Source of the DNA: Carboxylicivirga agarovorans
GTDB lineage: Bacteria; Bacteroidota; Bacteroidia; Bacteroidales; Marinilabiliaceae
DNA length: 64,000 nt
Reading direction: 5' to 3'
Assembly: GCF_050589845.1 (NCBI RefSeq)
Contig: NZ_JBNGPA010000019.1
Coordinates: 51,404 to 115,403, forward strand
The position numbers and the translations under genes were made by a program. Shown here piece after piece: positions 1 to 9,534 of this stretch. Under the pieces are notes generated by a model that worked only from the letters and a program-made list of their open reading frames with translations, made no database searches and had not been told where the DNA came from. Within the stretch, counting starts at the first letter, position 1; each line of letters begins with the position of its first letter.

Positions 1-586
1 CTGAGAGCTTATTCACAAACTCAATTGTTTTCTCATCATTTCCTTTACGTACCAGGGCCGTGACACTATTCAGTGAATTAAAGAAGAAGTGTGGATTGAT
101 CTGATTGGATAAGGCATTGCAGCGGCTTTCCAGATTCTCAATCTTTAATTGCTCGATCTCCTGTTCTTTTTGGCGCTGATCTTTATTCATGTGATAAACA
201 TGGCCGATAAAGGCAGCCATGAGGCAGATGAAAAAGAATTGGAAAATAAGGATGCTTCCAAAGCAATCTACGAAAGTACAATAAGAATAAGAGATCAGCA
301 CATAGCTTAGATAGGCCACAACGCAAATGGCCATGTTTAGCATTAAGCGTCTTCTAAATATGGAGGTAGGTATCTTTTTCAGGTTAATATGAAAGAGAAT
401 ACCAGCCAGAATCGTGAAAAATACAAAGCGAATGATCGAGAAATTGATATGCTTGGCACGTTCTATCCCTTCCAGGTAACTCAGCTTCCAGGGAAGCTGT
501 GTAATGTTGGGGTAGGTGATGAGCAGTGCTCCAAGCAGACTGATCAGGATCAGTTTATAAGGACTGTATTTTTGTAAAAAGTTCAT
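1..586 (-). CDS. LytS/YehU-type sensor histidine kinase (partial, C-terminus outside window)
   Basis: Reading the minus strand from an ATG at 586 gives an open frame that runs off the left edge. It starts MNFLQKYSPYKLILISLL and contains about four hydrophobic segments, a charged coiled linker (KDQRQKEQEIEQLKIENLE), and then the motif NQINPHFFFNSLNS. That last motif is the phospho-acceptor block of the His_kinase (PF06580) family, with the His of NPHF as the conserved phosphorylation site. The C-terminal ATPase part is missing because the window ends. It lies 24 bp after the last propeller gene on the same strand, so it may be the next gene of the long operon or a separate unit. Kinases of this family usually pair with LytTR response regulators; any partner would lie further left. 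The family call is firm and the signal is unknown. Confidence 0.85.
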   Translation of the reverse strand, partial: MNFLQKYSPYKLILISLLGALLITYPNITQLPWKLSYLEGIERAKHINFSIIRFVFFTILAGILFHINLKKIPTSIFRRRLMLNMAICVVAYLSYVLISYSYCTFVDCFGSILIFQFFFICLMAAFIGHVYHMNKDQRQKEQEIEQLKIENLESRCNALSNQINPHFFFNSLNSVTALVRKGNDEKTIEFVNKLS

Positions 587-610
587 AGTTGGAAGACGCT
601 TAATGTTTAT

Positions 611-1879
611 TTAATTATGGATTGAATAAGCCATCAGGGCGTTACCGTGGCGAATATATAAAATACCGTTGTGAATGGTCGGATGTGCCCAGAAAGGCCC
701 TTCACCTTTGGTTATTTTAAATTCACTGATCACTTCGAATTTTTCAGGATTTGCAGCGACAAGACCAACATAGCCCTTCTTATCATCGAAGCAGTACAGC
801 ATGTTGTCGGCACTAATGATTGTGCCTTTACTTTTTCCTTCCCAGGTGGTTTCATACCTGGTTTCACCACTTTCCCAGTCAACGGCCACCCAGTTACCTT
901 TGGCATTGCTTAGCCAGTTTGATCCGTAAATGGTACCTTCTACGACAACATAGCCGCCTTGTTGTGTATCCAGATCGTTGTTTTGCCATAGCTTACTCAC
1001 CGATTTGCCGTCATCACTTAACTGTAGCTTATAGGCATTCAGGTCGTAACCGTTACTGAAAAATATCTGTCCGTTAATGAATACAGGTGTGTTGCAGGCT
1101 CCTTTTCCGAATTCAGCTGAAGCGCCATGTTCCGACCATTCTTCATAAGACCATATCATTTCACCATTGTCCGGATTCACACCAAAGATGCTGCCACCCA
1201 CGATGCCGATGATCTGTTTGCTGCCATTGTGTTCGATTAATAAAGTAGAGGCATAGTTAGTGGTCGTTCCCACGGTGTCGCATTGCCATATCAGTTCGCC
1301 GTTTTTACGGTTGAGAGCCACCATGGAGGCTTGCTGACCACCCGGGCAGAAGATTACTTTGTCTTTATAAACCAGTGGGGATTCGGCAAATCCAAAGCGG
1401 TGTGGTTTGGCACCGTAGATTTCCTTCCCGTCGACGCTCCAAAGGATGTCCCCTTTCTTAGTGCCGATGCATACCACTTCACACAGTCCGCTGACAACAT
1501 AGGCTTTGTTGCCCACAATAGTTGGTGTGGTTCGGGTATCAGGGTATGATTTGTTCCAAGGATTACCGTATTCTACTTCGTAAATCTTTTCACCCTCTAA
1601 GGTATAGGCCGAAAAGATCTCCTTTGTTTCGTCCTCATTCATACCCGTGATGTACAGGCGCCCGTCTGCAATAACCGGACTGGACCAGCCTTTACCGGCA
1701 TCCATCGATTCCCAGAGTAGTTTCGGGCCTTCGCTTCCCCACTCTTTAAGAAGGTCTGTGTCCGGATAGATCCCGTCACGGTTAGGGCCGCGCCAGCCGT
1801 GTTGGTCTTGTGCATGTGTGGTTTGAATGCTTAAACAGCAAACAATAATTGCTATAAGGTTTATTTTAAGTCTGTTCAT
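611..1879 (-). CDS. Secreted PQQ-like beta-propeller protein (tandem paralogue 3)
   Basis: A 422-aa protein with a Sec signal peptide (hydrophobic stretch ending THAQ, about residue 23), predicted to be periplasmic. The mature part opens with GWRGPNRDGIYPDT, followed by LLKEW and GKGWSSPVI. It then carries repeated blade motifs of the type ALNRKNGELIW and GVNPDNGEMIW, which are PQQ-like/BamB-like propeller repeats. The whole protein aligns end to end with the next two upstream genes and more loosely with the gene at 20410-21609. Nothing shows that it binds PQQ, because the same fold serves as a protein-binding scaffold in BamB. It is the last propeller of the operon, 14 bp after its paralogue. 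The role is unknown; a sensor or carrier in the envelope redox system is my inference. Confidence 0.85.
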   Translation of the reverse strand: MNRLKINLIAIIVCCLSIQTTHAQDQHGWRGPNRDGIYPDTDLLKEWGSEGPKLLWESMDAGKGWSSPVIADGRLYITGMNEDETKEIFSAYTLEGEKIYEVEYGNPWNKSYPDTRTTPTIVGNKAYVVSGLCEVVCIGTKKGDILWSVDGKEIYGAKPHRFGFAESPLVYKDKVIFCPGGQQASMVALNRKNGELIWQCDTVGTTTNYASTLLIEHNGSKQIIGIVGGSIFGVNPDNGEMIWSYEEWSEHGASAEFGKGACNTPVFINGQIFFSNGYDLNAYKLQLSDDGKSVSKLWQNNDLDTQQGGYVVVEGTIYGSNWLSNAKGNWVAVDWESGETRYETTWEGKSKGTIISADNMLYCFDDKKGYVGLVAANPEKFEVISEFKITKGEGPFWAHPTIHNGILYIRHGNALMAYSIHN

Positions 1880-1893
1880 AGTTTTATATTTAG

Positions 1894-3159
1894 CTAGCGT
1901 ATTGAATAGGCCATTAAAGCATTGCCATGGCGGATGTATAAAATGCCGTTATGAATAACCGGGTGGGCCCAGAAGGGTCCTTCTCCTTTGGTGATCTTAA
2001 ATTCACTCTTCACCTCGAATTTCTCAGGAGTAGCCGGCACCAGTCCCACAAATCCTCTTTTCTCATCCAGGCAATACAGCATGCCGTCAGCCGTAATAAT
2101 GGAACCCTTGCTTTTTCCTTCCCAGGTGGTTTCGTATTGTGTTTCACCACTGTTCCAGTCAACAGCCACCCAGTTGCCTGTGGCATTACTCAGCCAGTTA
2201 GAGCCGTAAATGGTTTCATCAACCATCACAAATCCACCGTGATGGGTATCAAGATCAGTATTTTCCCAAAGTTTGCTTACCGACTTACAGTCATCACTTA
2301 ATTGCAGTTTATAGGCGTTCAGGTTATAGCCATTGCAATAGAAGATCTGACCATTTTTGTACAAGGGCGTATTGGTGGCAGTTTTTCCCGGACCCCTGGT
2401 TTTACTGTTCAGCCCCCAATCTTCAAACGACCACATCATTTCGCCGGTTTCCGGGTTCACACCAAAAATGCTTACTCCTACGAAGCCAATGATTTGTTGA
2501 ATGCCTTTGTATTCGATCAATAAAGGTGATACATAGTTGGTGGTTCCGGTAAGTGCTTCACTCTTCCAGATCAGCTTACCGTTCTTGCGGTTAAGGGCGA
2601 TCATGGCAGCCTGCTCACCACCCGGACTGAAGATGACCTTGTCGTCATGCACAAGTGGTGCTTCTGCAATACCAAAGCGGTTTGGTTTAGCCCCGTATTC
2701 AGTTACTCCATCCACTTTCCAGTCGATGTCCCCTTTTTTGGTGTCGATGCATACCACTTCACCCATGCCACTGATAACATAGGCCTTTTTACCCACAATG
2801 GTGGGGGTGGTCCTGGTATCGGGGTAGGATTTATTCCAGGGATTTCCGTATTCAATGGAGTAGATTTTTTCACCTTCAATTGTATAGGCCGAGAAGATCT
2901 CTTTGGTCTCATCTTCATTCATTCCGGTCAGGAACAAACGGTCACCTACAATAACCGGACTTGACCAGCCTTTACCGGCATCCAGTGTTTCCCATAGTAA
3001 TTCGGGGCCTTCAGCAGACCACTCTTTTAGTAATTCCGTATCCGGATAGACACCATCGCGGTTCGGACCGCGCCAGCCATATTGGTCTTGTGCATCTGTA
3101 GTTTGAATACTTATGCAGCAAACGATAATAGCTATAATGTTTGTTTTTAGTAGATTCAT
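1894..3159 (-). CDS. Secreted PQQ-like beta-propeller protein (tandem paralogue 2)
   Basis: A 421-aa exported protein with a signal peptide ending TDAQ. It is very similar over its whole length to the genes on both sides, sharing GWRGPNRDG, GMNEDETKEIFSAY, GNPWNKSYPDTRTTPT and the C-terminal GPFWAHPVIHNGILYIRHG. Blade motifs such as ALNRKNGKLIW and GVNPETGEMMW place it in the PQQ-like propeller group. The copies differ mainly in the middle blades: this one has EYGAKPNRFGIAEAP where the 3170-4447 copy has a different stretch. That suggests changed surface loops on one scaffold. The spacing to its neighbours is 14 and 10 bp. Tandem duplication is clear; ligand or partner is unknown. Confidence 0.85.
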   Translation of the reverse strand: MNLLKTNIIAIIVCCISIQTTDAQDQYGWRGPNRDGVYPDTELLKEWSAEGPELLWETLDAGKGWSSPVIVGDRLFLTGMNEDETKEIFSAYTIEGEKIYSIEYGNPWNKSYPDTRTTPTIVGKKAYVISGMGEVVCIDTKKGDIDWKVDGVTEYGAKPNRFGIAEAPLVHDDKVIFSPGGEQAAMIALNRKNGKLIWKSEALTGTTNYVSPLLIEYKGIQQIIGFVGVSIFGVNPETGEMMWSFEDWGLNSKTRGPGKTATNTPLYKNGQIFYCNGYNLNAYKLQLSDDCKSVSKLWENTDLDTHHGGFVMVDETIYGSNWLSNATGNWVAVDWNSGETQYETTWEGKSKGSIITADGMLYCLDEKRGFVGLVPATPEKFEVKSEFKITKGEGPFWAHPVIHNGILYIRHGNALMAYSIR

Positions 3160-3169
3160 AGCTTTTTTT

Positions 3170-4447
3170 TTATTTACGTATTGAATAGGCCATCAGGGCA
3201 TTGCCATGGCGGATATATAAAATTCCTTCGTTAATAACAGGGTGTGCCCAAAAAGGGCCTTCACCTTTGGTGATCTTGAACTCACTGATCACATCAAATT
3301 TTTCAGGAGTGGCGGGCACCAGCCCAACAAAGCCTCTTTTTTCATCATAACAGTAGAGCATATTGTCAGCTGTTATAATAGAACCTTTCCCTTTTCCTTC
3401 CCAGGCTGTATCGTATTTGGTATCACCGGTATTCCAATCTATGGCAACCCAATTACCTTTCGAGTTGTTGATCCAGTTTGATCCGTAAATGGTGCCATCA
3501 ACCAATACGTATCCGCCGTGGTGTGTGTCTAAATCTGAGTTCTTCCATAGTTTTGTTACTGACTTTCCATCTTCGGCCAATTGCAACATATAAGCATTAA
3601 GATCATAACCATTACAGAAGAATAGTTTACCATCTTTAAAAAGCGGGGTGTTACATGCTATTTTACCAGCGTTCTTAAACGCAAAATCTTCACCCCAGTC
3701 GCTAAATGTCCATTGCATTTCACCGGTTTCAGGATCAACGCCAAATATGCTTTCTCCCGACATACCTATTATTTGCATCATGCCATTGTAATTGATCAGA
3801 AGAGGAGAAACATAGCTGCTTAATTCACCTATGGATTTGCTCTTCCAGATCAACGCTCCGTCTTTTGCATTTAAGGCCACCATTGCCGTTTGGTCTCCTC
3901 CCGGGCAAAAGATCACCTTATTATCAGTAAACAGTGGAGATTCAGAAGTACCCCAGGGACCTGTTTTTACTTCAAATTGCTCTCTTCCATCAACTGTCCA
4001 GTCGATGTCCCCTTTTTTTATGTCGATGCAAACCACTTCTCCCATGCCACTGACAACATAGGCTTTTTTACCAACAATGGTAGGTGTGGTCCTGGTGTCA
4101 GGGTATGATTTGTTCCATGCGTTCCCGTATTCAATGGAGTAGATCTTTTCACCTTTAGTGGTATAGGCTGAGAAAATCTCTTTGCTTTCATCTTCATTCA
4201 TTCCGGTCAGGTACAAACGATCCCCTACAAAAACCGGGCTTGACCAGCCTTTGCCGGCATCAAGGGTTTCCCATACTAACTCAGGGCCTTCTGCAGCCCA
4301 CTCTTTCAATAATTCAGTATCCGGATAGGAACCGTCACGATCAGGTCCCCGCCAGCCGTGCTGTTCTTGTGCTTCTGCAGATGGCAGTGCCAGGCAGTAA
4401 AGCATCAATGCTAAAAGGGTAAACTTAAGTTTGTTAAGCGTTTCCAT
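3170..4447 (-). CDS. Secreted PQQ-like beta-propeller protein (tandem paralogue 1)
   Basis: A 425-aa exported propeller, first of the tandem trio in transcription order. The signal peptide is hydrophobic around residues 8-24 and ends SAEAQ. The mature protein starts with GWRGPDRDGSYPDTELLKEW and holds blade motifs ALNAKDGALIW and GVDPETGEMQW. The C-terminal block GPFWAHPVINEGILYIRHG is shared with the other two copies. It sits 11 bp after the glycosyltransferase stop codon and 10 bp before the next paralogue, so all are likely translated from one mRNA. No catalytic residues of quinoprotein dehydrogenases can be assigned by eye, so a plain enzymatic label would be unsafe. Confidence 0.85.
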   Translation of the reverse strand: METLNKLKFTLLALMLYCLALPSAEAQEQHGWRGPDRDGSYPDTELLKEWAAEGPELVWETLDAGKGWSSPVFVGDRLYLTGMNEDESKEIFSAYTTKGEKIYSIEYGNAWNKSYPDTRTTPTIVGKKAYVVSGMGEVVCIDIKKGDIDWTVDGREQFEVKTGPWGTSESPLFTDNKVIFCPGGDQTAMVALNAKDGALIWKSKSIGELSSYVSPLLINYNGMMQIIGMSGESIFGVDPETGEMQWTFSDWGEDFAFKNAGKIACNTPLFKDGKLFFCNGYDLNAYMLQLAEDGKSVTKLWKNSDLDTHHGGYVLVDGTIYGSNWINNSKGNWVAIDWNTGDTKYDTAWEGKGKGSIITADNMLYCYDEKRGFVGLVPATPEKFDVISEFKITKGEGPFWAHPVINEGILYIRHGNALMAYSIRK

Positions 4448-4458
4448 AGTGTCTGTAA

Positions 4459-5730
4459 TTAATCATTATTAAAGGTTTGTTTGTAGATTTCATGTAGTCT
4501 GCCGGCCAGTATATGGTCGTTGTAAACCTCACTGGCCTTCTCTTTTGCTTTAAGTGCAGCCTTTTTATAAAGTGTTTCATCACTAAGCAACTTTTCCAAA
4601 GCATCAGAAAGTTTCTCCGGAGTGTTGGGGTGATACAGCTGACCTGCTTCTCCAATGATCTCAGGAAATGAGCCGGTAGCAGGAGCCACGGCAGGCACAC
4701 CTGAGGCAAAGGCTTCACACAGGTATAAGCCCACACCTTCATCAAAAGTAAGGGGTACAGAGATAAGCGAGATAGAACTGTAAAACGTGGAATGATCGGC
4801 CATCGAATAATCATCCAGGAATTCCACATCACGCATCACCGGTGCCAGAATTTGCCTTACCTCTTTCACAAATTTCTTGTCGTGATCAGTGTAACCGCCG
4901 CCGATCTTAAGTCTGAGACCTGGTATGCTGTTTTTCCTTTTCAGGCTTACAAAAGCCCTGGCCAGAATATCGAGTCCGTTCTCCTGGTTCAGGCGGTAAT
5001 AATAGCCGATCACCTTGCCTCCGATGGCTTCTGATTCGTTGTATTTACTGAGGTTAATGCCCGGGTAGGCTACTTCAATATCTATGGCGTCAGGCAACCT
5101 TTCTTCTGCTATGCCCTTGTAGAATTTACTGGTCGTTACCAGGCGATCTACAAAACGAAGGTTCTTATTAATGCTATCCCAGGCCAGGCGCGCGTACTTT
5201 TCTTTCATACTGTCAATCCACACCTCCTCATCCTGCAGTGAGCAAACCACAGGCGTGTCCATCTTTTCTTTGATCGCTTTAGCAATGCCAATGAGTAAGG
5301 AGCTTGACAAATGAATTATATGCGGTTTTTCATCCTGGCTTAACCAGGTGATCAAACGCTCTACTTCTTTTTGAAACACCGGGTCTTCACCATGTATCAT
5401 CGACAGGGTCATCCCCTCCATGCCTTTGGTCGAAGTGGTACCCGACATGGAAGAAGCCATTTTGAGCATGGAATCTGATCCTGTGAATCGCTCCAGCCAC
5501 TTCGGCATGGAGATACGTTTGAATAATTTCTGTGCGAGGTAATAGGTTGTAGCCGGGAAGAAGATCGGACTTTTCGTATGAAAAGCATGCTTGTTCAGGG
5601 GCAGGTACAGAGGAATAACGATCACCTCATGTCCCTTTTTTTGCAGGGCGGAAGCATGCAGGTTATCGCGCATGCAATTGCCGCAATAAAACGAATCACC
5701 AACTCCCGGAATAATAAAGACAACCTTCAT
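4459..5730 (-). CDS. GT-B fold glycosyltransferase, family 4-like, with CxxC N-terminal motif
   Basis: I place the start at 5730, one base after the permease stop codon, because the typical N-terminal beta-strand MKVVFIIPGVGD begins there; an upstream ATG at 5769 would lie inside the permease gene. This gives 423 aa. The N-terminal Rossmann half includes FYCGNCMRDN, a CxxC motif I associate with a distinct group of GT4-like proteins. The C-terminal half has GYYYRLNQENGLDIL and a donor-binding region with DEGVGLYLCEAFASGVP (the GT-B E-x7-E type site). It probably transfers a nucleotide-sugar-activated sugar to a lipid or protein in the cytoplasm. Within this operon the acceptor could be the isoprenoid product or an envelope component; that is inference. 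Confidence 0.8.
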   Translation of the reverse strand: MKVVFIIPGVGDSFYCGNCMRDNLHASALQKKGHEVIVIPLYLPLNKHAFHTKSPIFFPATTYYLAQKLFKRISMPKWLERFTGSDSMLKMASSMSGTTSTKGMEGMTLSMIHGEDPVFQKEVERLITWLSQDEKPHIIHLSSSLLIGIAKAIKEKMDTPVVCSLQDEEVWIDSMKEKYARLAWDSINKNLRFVDRLVTTSKFYKGIAEERLPDAIDIEVAYPGINLSKYNESEAIGGKVIGYYYRLNQENGLDILARAFVSLKRKNSIPGLRLKIGGGYTDHDKKFVKEVRQILAPVMRDVEFLDDYSMADHSTFYSSISLISVPLTFDEGVGLYLCEAFASGVPAVAPATGSFPEIIGEAGQLYHPNTPEKLSDALEKLLSDETLYKKAALKAKEKASEVYNDHILAGRLHEIYKQTFNND

Positions 5731-5731
5731 A

Positions 5732-8700
5732 TTACTTGTAATTTCGTTGAACTTCATGTTTAACCACACGACTTATGAATATAAGCGTTAAGAGCATAAA
5801 CAGACCTGTCAGTATCAGGGCTGTCATCCAGACTGCTAGGCTGACATTGGTGTAATTGCTGCCAATACTGATCACGGCACTGATCAATCCCGTCACTATA
5901 GCATAAAGGGGCACAGGGATATTCTCACGGTATAGTATGGCTTCAGTTTTTTGTTTACTGAAACCCAGTCGGGCGTACATTTCAATTTCGTGCTGCCGCA
6001 CATTCAGGTTTTTACGGATAACGATTATGAAGCCCATGATACCAATTAACAGCCCAATCCCACCTAATGTCATGAAGATCGTAAGATAGGTATCGGTAAC
6101 TGTATTAAATTCCGCCAGCCTTTCATTGGTTGTATTGATCCTTACGCCATACTCATACATAGCCTGCGACAGGGTTGTTTTAGTTTGACTGATAGCATCC
6201 TGCTGTGTGTTTAAGAGAAAGACTTCACTTCCGGTAATATCCGGCCAGATCTGGGAAAAGAGCGCTTTATCCATCAAAACATGTCCCTGGAATATGGTAT
6301 TTGGCAAGGTGCCCACAAGTTGAGCGGCCACTTTCTGACCATTATTACCTGTGTAATATATGGTATCGCCCAGGCTTTTAACCAAGCTCCATTGCAGTAC
6401 AGTAGCATCAACCAATATGGGGTATACATTATTGTTTGCCTGTAATAAGTGTTTTAACAGTCCGTCTTTATCCGTCTCATACATGTTACTGCCAAGGCCA
6501 AGCTCACTTTCAAACAACTGATGCATATCGACTCCCAATACCGTGGGGGTACTCACTTTATTCAGGTTCAGGCAGCTGGCTTCATCGGACTTGTATCGGA
6601 GGCACTGGAGAACTTCAGGATTACCGGACAAGCCTGATAAATTCAGTTTTTCTTTACCTTCTGTCGTATTCATGTTATGGTACACCGGAATTGAGCTTTC
6701 ACACCATAGGTCATAACCTCCGGTAGCCTGGGTAAGCTTTGATGGCTTGTTAAAGTCCTGCCGGTTTAGACCCACAGAGAATACAATAAATACACCGATG
6801 GCCAGTGAAAGGTACGATAGCACAGCTTGTTTTTTGTTGGCCATAAGCGTTCGCCAGGTCAGCTTCTTCTGTTTAAAACCCTTACTTGTTGCCCCACCTT
6901 TTTTACAAATGTGATATTCACCCCATAAAGCAAATGTGAGCATCAGCATGACTCCTGTTAGAGCGAAGAGTGCAACTGAACTTACGAAGAACAGGTTGTA
7001 AACGGCAACGGCTAAAGTCATTGCAAACACAAGGATCAACAGTGTTTTTTTAATCCTTAAGGATGAAGCCTGGGTTTTGGCTGCAGATACCTTTTCTTTT
7101 AGGTGTCTGGAAATAACACGGCGTAACACGAACAGCGAGAGGACAATGCCAACAGCAAAGGCCATTACAAGGGTAAATACATTTGAATAGACAGAAAGGC
7201 CGCTTGTATGGGTTGCACCGGACCAGAATGTATTTAAAAGCCAGATGATAAGAGTGGTGTATAATAAACCTGTCAGAACACCGATGATGGAAGAAAACAC
7301 AGTCACCGGCGCCGTTTCCATCCATAGGAGGTAGCGTATGCGTTTGGTTGTGTAGCCAAGAGCTTGCAATAATTCAAGTTCTGGTTTTCGCTTGAATATC
7401 ATTTCAGACAATGGCACTATCATGAGCAGAACGGCCCCGACGATAATGAAGAAGCCCAGTGCTAAAAATAAGCCGGCGAAATCAACACCATTACTGGCTG
7501 CATAAATACCTGACTCCCTCGGATGAACCACTTGTACACCAAACATAGCGGCATCCAGGGCTGATAGATCAGGTGTTTCTCCATTGATTCGAACGCCCGT
7601 GGCATAACCATAGGTATTGCCCCATAAATCTTCAACAGCCTCGTAGGGTAAAATAGCTTTTGGCGTTGAGTGGTAAAGCTCCCAGTACTTTTCATCCTCT
7701 TCGGTAACCAGGTCCATATCAATGGGCAGGTCGCTGTCCCAGGCTGTACAGGATTCCACATCTGAAATGCCAGGAAAGTCAGCGCTTAAAGTGCTATCCT
7801 TTAACAAATCAGTAAGGGGTACAATCTGCCTGATCTTTAAAAGTAACGAATCGCTCACCAGTGTTTTAAAATCCCTGGAAGTAAAAAAACTGATAGTGAC
7901 TTCATCGCCCACATCCGCGTTTAATCGTTTTGCTGAATAATCCGATAAGATCACTTCATCAGACTGCAACTTTTGTCCCTGGTATTGATCCATCGCTGTG
8001 ACAAAAGAGTAGGGGATAGATTTCCCATCCAGGCTGATGGAATTGCTCAGGTATGAATACAACCGGTTGATTTCGGAGTTGGTCTCGCTAAGTGCCTCCA
8101 ATACCTCGTATTGTAAAAACACCCGGTCTGAACTTAATTCGGTATATCCCTTTTCTGCGTGTACTGATAGTCCTGACAGCTCATGGTGCCAGGCAGCATT
8201 GATTTCTTCCGTTTCGATTAATTTTTCCGACATGATGAGGTTGACCTTTCCGGGCACTTCCATCGTTCTTGCCAACTCATGGCGGTTCACAAAGATATTG
8301 AGCGGGAGTCGCTGCTCATTGAGTAAACTGATATTCCCACCCGACTCTGTTTCAAGGATACCTTTATACTCAAGCCTCAAACTTGTGGTATACGTGTCTG
8401 TTACAAATAAGGAGCCCGATGGTACAAGCCCTGATGCAGGTAAACGCAGCACCAGCGATTCATCCAGGTTTACCTTGACCTCGTCTGCTAAGGCCGGGTT
8501 GATCAATGCCTGGCCTTTATCCAGGTTCAGATCATCCACTCCCCATACCATTACCGGAATAAGTGTTCCGTTTCGCGCGATAAATCCATTGCTTATCAGG
8601 ATGCCCCTGGCAGATGAATTAAATACGGGGTCTTGGGTAAAAGATGCTTCCAGGTAACTATTGTTGGCAAAGATCACTGTTTCTGTATCACCCAGACGTT

Positions 8701-8854
8701 CAGAGACCTGATTTAGAAGACTGCTCCGCACTGAATCGCCTGTAACCAGACTTCCGGCTATCACTGCCACTGATATAAGCACGGCCAAACCCACCAGTTT
8801 AAAATAACGGGCAAAGAAACCGATATTCTTTTTTATGAGCTCACTGGTTTTCAA
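5732..8854 (-). CDS. FtsX/MacB-type ABC transporter permease (double FtsX domain)
   Basis: A 1040-aa membrane protein with an N-terminal transmembrane segment (about residues 14-36), a long extracytoplasmic domain, and a first FtsX core near residues 455-600 (including RKPELELLQALGYTTKRIRYLL). A second transmembrane/FtsX half closes the C-terminus (RQHEIEMYARLGFSKQKTEAIL). This two-core layout is that of LolC/E-like and MacB-like permeases that work on substrates in the outer leaflet or periplasm rather than importing through the membrane. The start overlaps the end of the ATPase gene by four bases (ATGA), so the two are translationally coupled. Likely substrates are lipoproteins, lipids or a glycosylated isoprenoid made by the neighbours; the sequence alone cannot choose. 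Confidence 0.85.
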   Translation of the reverse strand: MKTSELIKKNIGFFARYFKLVGLAVLISVAVIAGSLVTGDSVRSSLLNQVSERLGDTETVIFANNSYLEASFTQDPVFNSSARGILISNGFIARNGTLIPVMVWGVDDLNLDKGQALINPALADEVKVNLDESLVLRLPASGLVPSGSLFVTDTYTTSLRLEYKGILETESGGNISLLNEQRLPLNIFVNRHELARTMEVPGKVNLIMSEKLIETEEINAAWHHELSGLSVHAEKGYTELSSDRVFLQYEVLEALSETNSEINRLYSYLSNSISLDGKSIPYSFVTAMDQYQGQKLQSDEVILSDYSAKRLNADVGDEVTISFFTSRDFKTLVSDSLLLKIRQIVPLTDLLKDSTLSADFPGISDVESCTAWDSDLPIDMDLVTEEDEKYWELYHSTPKAILPYEAVEDLWGNTYGYATGVRINGETPDLSALDAAMFGVQVVHPRESGIYAASNGVDFAGLFLALGFFIIVGAVLLMIVPLSEMIFKRKPELELLQALGYTTKRIRYLLWMETAPVTVFSSIIGVLTGLLYTTLIIWLLNTFWSGATHTSGLSVYSNVFTLVMAFAVGIVLSLFVLRRVISRHLKEKVSAAKTQASSLRIKKTLLILVFAMTLAVAVYNLFFVSSVALFALTGVMLMLTFALWGEYHICKKGGATSKGFKQKKLTWRTLMANKKQAVLSYLSLAIGVFIVFSVGLNRQDFNKPSKLTQATGGYDLWCESSIPVYHNMNTTEGKEKLNLSGLSGNPEVLQCLRYKSDEASCLNLNKVSTPTVLGVDMHQLFESELGLGSNMYETDKDGLLKHLLQANNNVYPILVDATVLQWSLVKSLGDTIYYTGNNGQKVAAQLVGTLPNTIFQGHVLMDKALFSQIWPDITGSEVFLLNTQQDAISQTKTTLSQAMYEYGVRINTTNERLAEFNTVTDTYLTIFMTLGGIGLLIGIMGFIIVIRKNLNVRQHEIEMYARLGFSKQKTEAILYRENIPVPLYAIVTGLISAVISIGSNYTNVSLAVWMTALILTGLFMLLTLIFISRVVKHEVQRNYK

Positions 8855-9519
8855 TTTAGTATTCCGTTTTTAAGTGTGACAATCTGTTTAGCTGATTTAG
8901 CCATTTCTTCCGAATGCGTTACCATCAGGATGGTGGTATTCAGTGTCTGGTTGATTTCAGACAATAAGGCCACTATGTTAAGGGCATTTTCCATGTCCAG
9001 CTGTCCGGTGGGCTCGTCTGCCAGCAGAATTGCCGGTTTCATAATTAAAGCACGGCAAACAGCTACCCGGCTCGATTCACCGCCCGAAAGATGGGCAGGG
9101 TATTGGTTGGCTACTTGCTCAATACGTGTGAGCTTCATAAGTGTCCTGGCATAGTCAATATAGGATTGCGGTGCTTCTGATTGATAGGCCAATACAGGCA
9201 GGAGGATATTCTCAATTGCTGAATACTGGGGCAGTAGGCGATGATCCTGAAATACAAAGCCGATTTTCTCATTGCGCAGCTTATGCAGGTCGGTGTGAGG
9301 GTTTATCTCCTGACCATCCAGTATATATGACCCTTTATCAGCCTTCAGCAGGGTGCCCAGAATAGAAAGCAAAGTCGTTTTCCCGGAGCCGGAGGCGCCT
9401 TTTACTGCTGTGAAGTCACCTTTGTTCACTTCCAGGTCCAGGCCTTTCAAAACCTCATTTAGACTGCTGTCACCGTCCTGGTAGCTTTTATATATCTTGG
9501 TTAATTTTAATATGCTCAT
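8851..9519 (-). CDS. LolD/MacB-type ABC transporter ATP-binding protein
   Basis: A 222-aa cytoplasmic ATPase with all ABC motifs: Walker A GASGSGKTT, Q-loop FVFQDHRLLPQ, signature HLSGGESSRVAVCRAL, Walker B ILLADEPTG and switch His in MVTHSEE. The length and the LLADEPTGQLD form match the LolD/MacB/FtsE group that partners with FtsX-type permeases. Its stop overlaps the permease start by four bases. It follows the propeller lipoprotein gene by 15 bp. Energises export or extraction of an envelope substrate. Confidence 0.93.
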   Translation of the reverse strand: MSILKLTKIYKSYQDGDSSLNEVLKGLDLEVNKGDFTAVKGASGSGKTTLLSILGTLLKADKGSYILDGQEINPHTDLHKLRNEKIGFVFQDHRLLPQYSAIENILLPVLAYQSEAPQSYIDYARTLMKLTRIEQVANQYPAHLSGGESSRVAVCRALIMKPAILLADEPTGQLDMENALNIVALLSEINQTLNTTILMVTHSEEMAKSAKQIVTLKNGILN

Positions 9520-9534
9520 TGTCTTAAGGTCTTT

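Noticed and set aside
611..4447. True PQQ-dependent alcohol dehydrogenases
   Set aside because: The blade motifs fit the fold, but I cannot assign PQQ/Ca-binding or catalytic residues, and no PQQ biosynthesis genes or c-type cytochromes are nearby.
4434..4832. Overlapping frame inside the glycosyltransferase gene
   Set aside because: It is a shadow of the real gene in another frame; many similar shadows across the window were left out.
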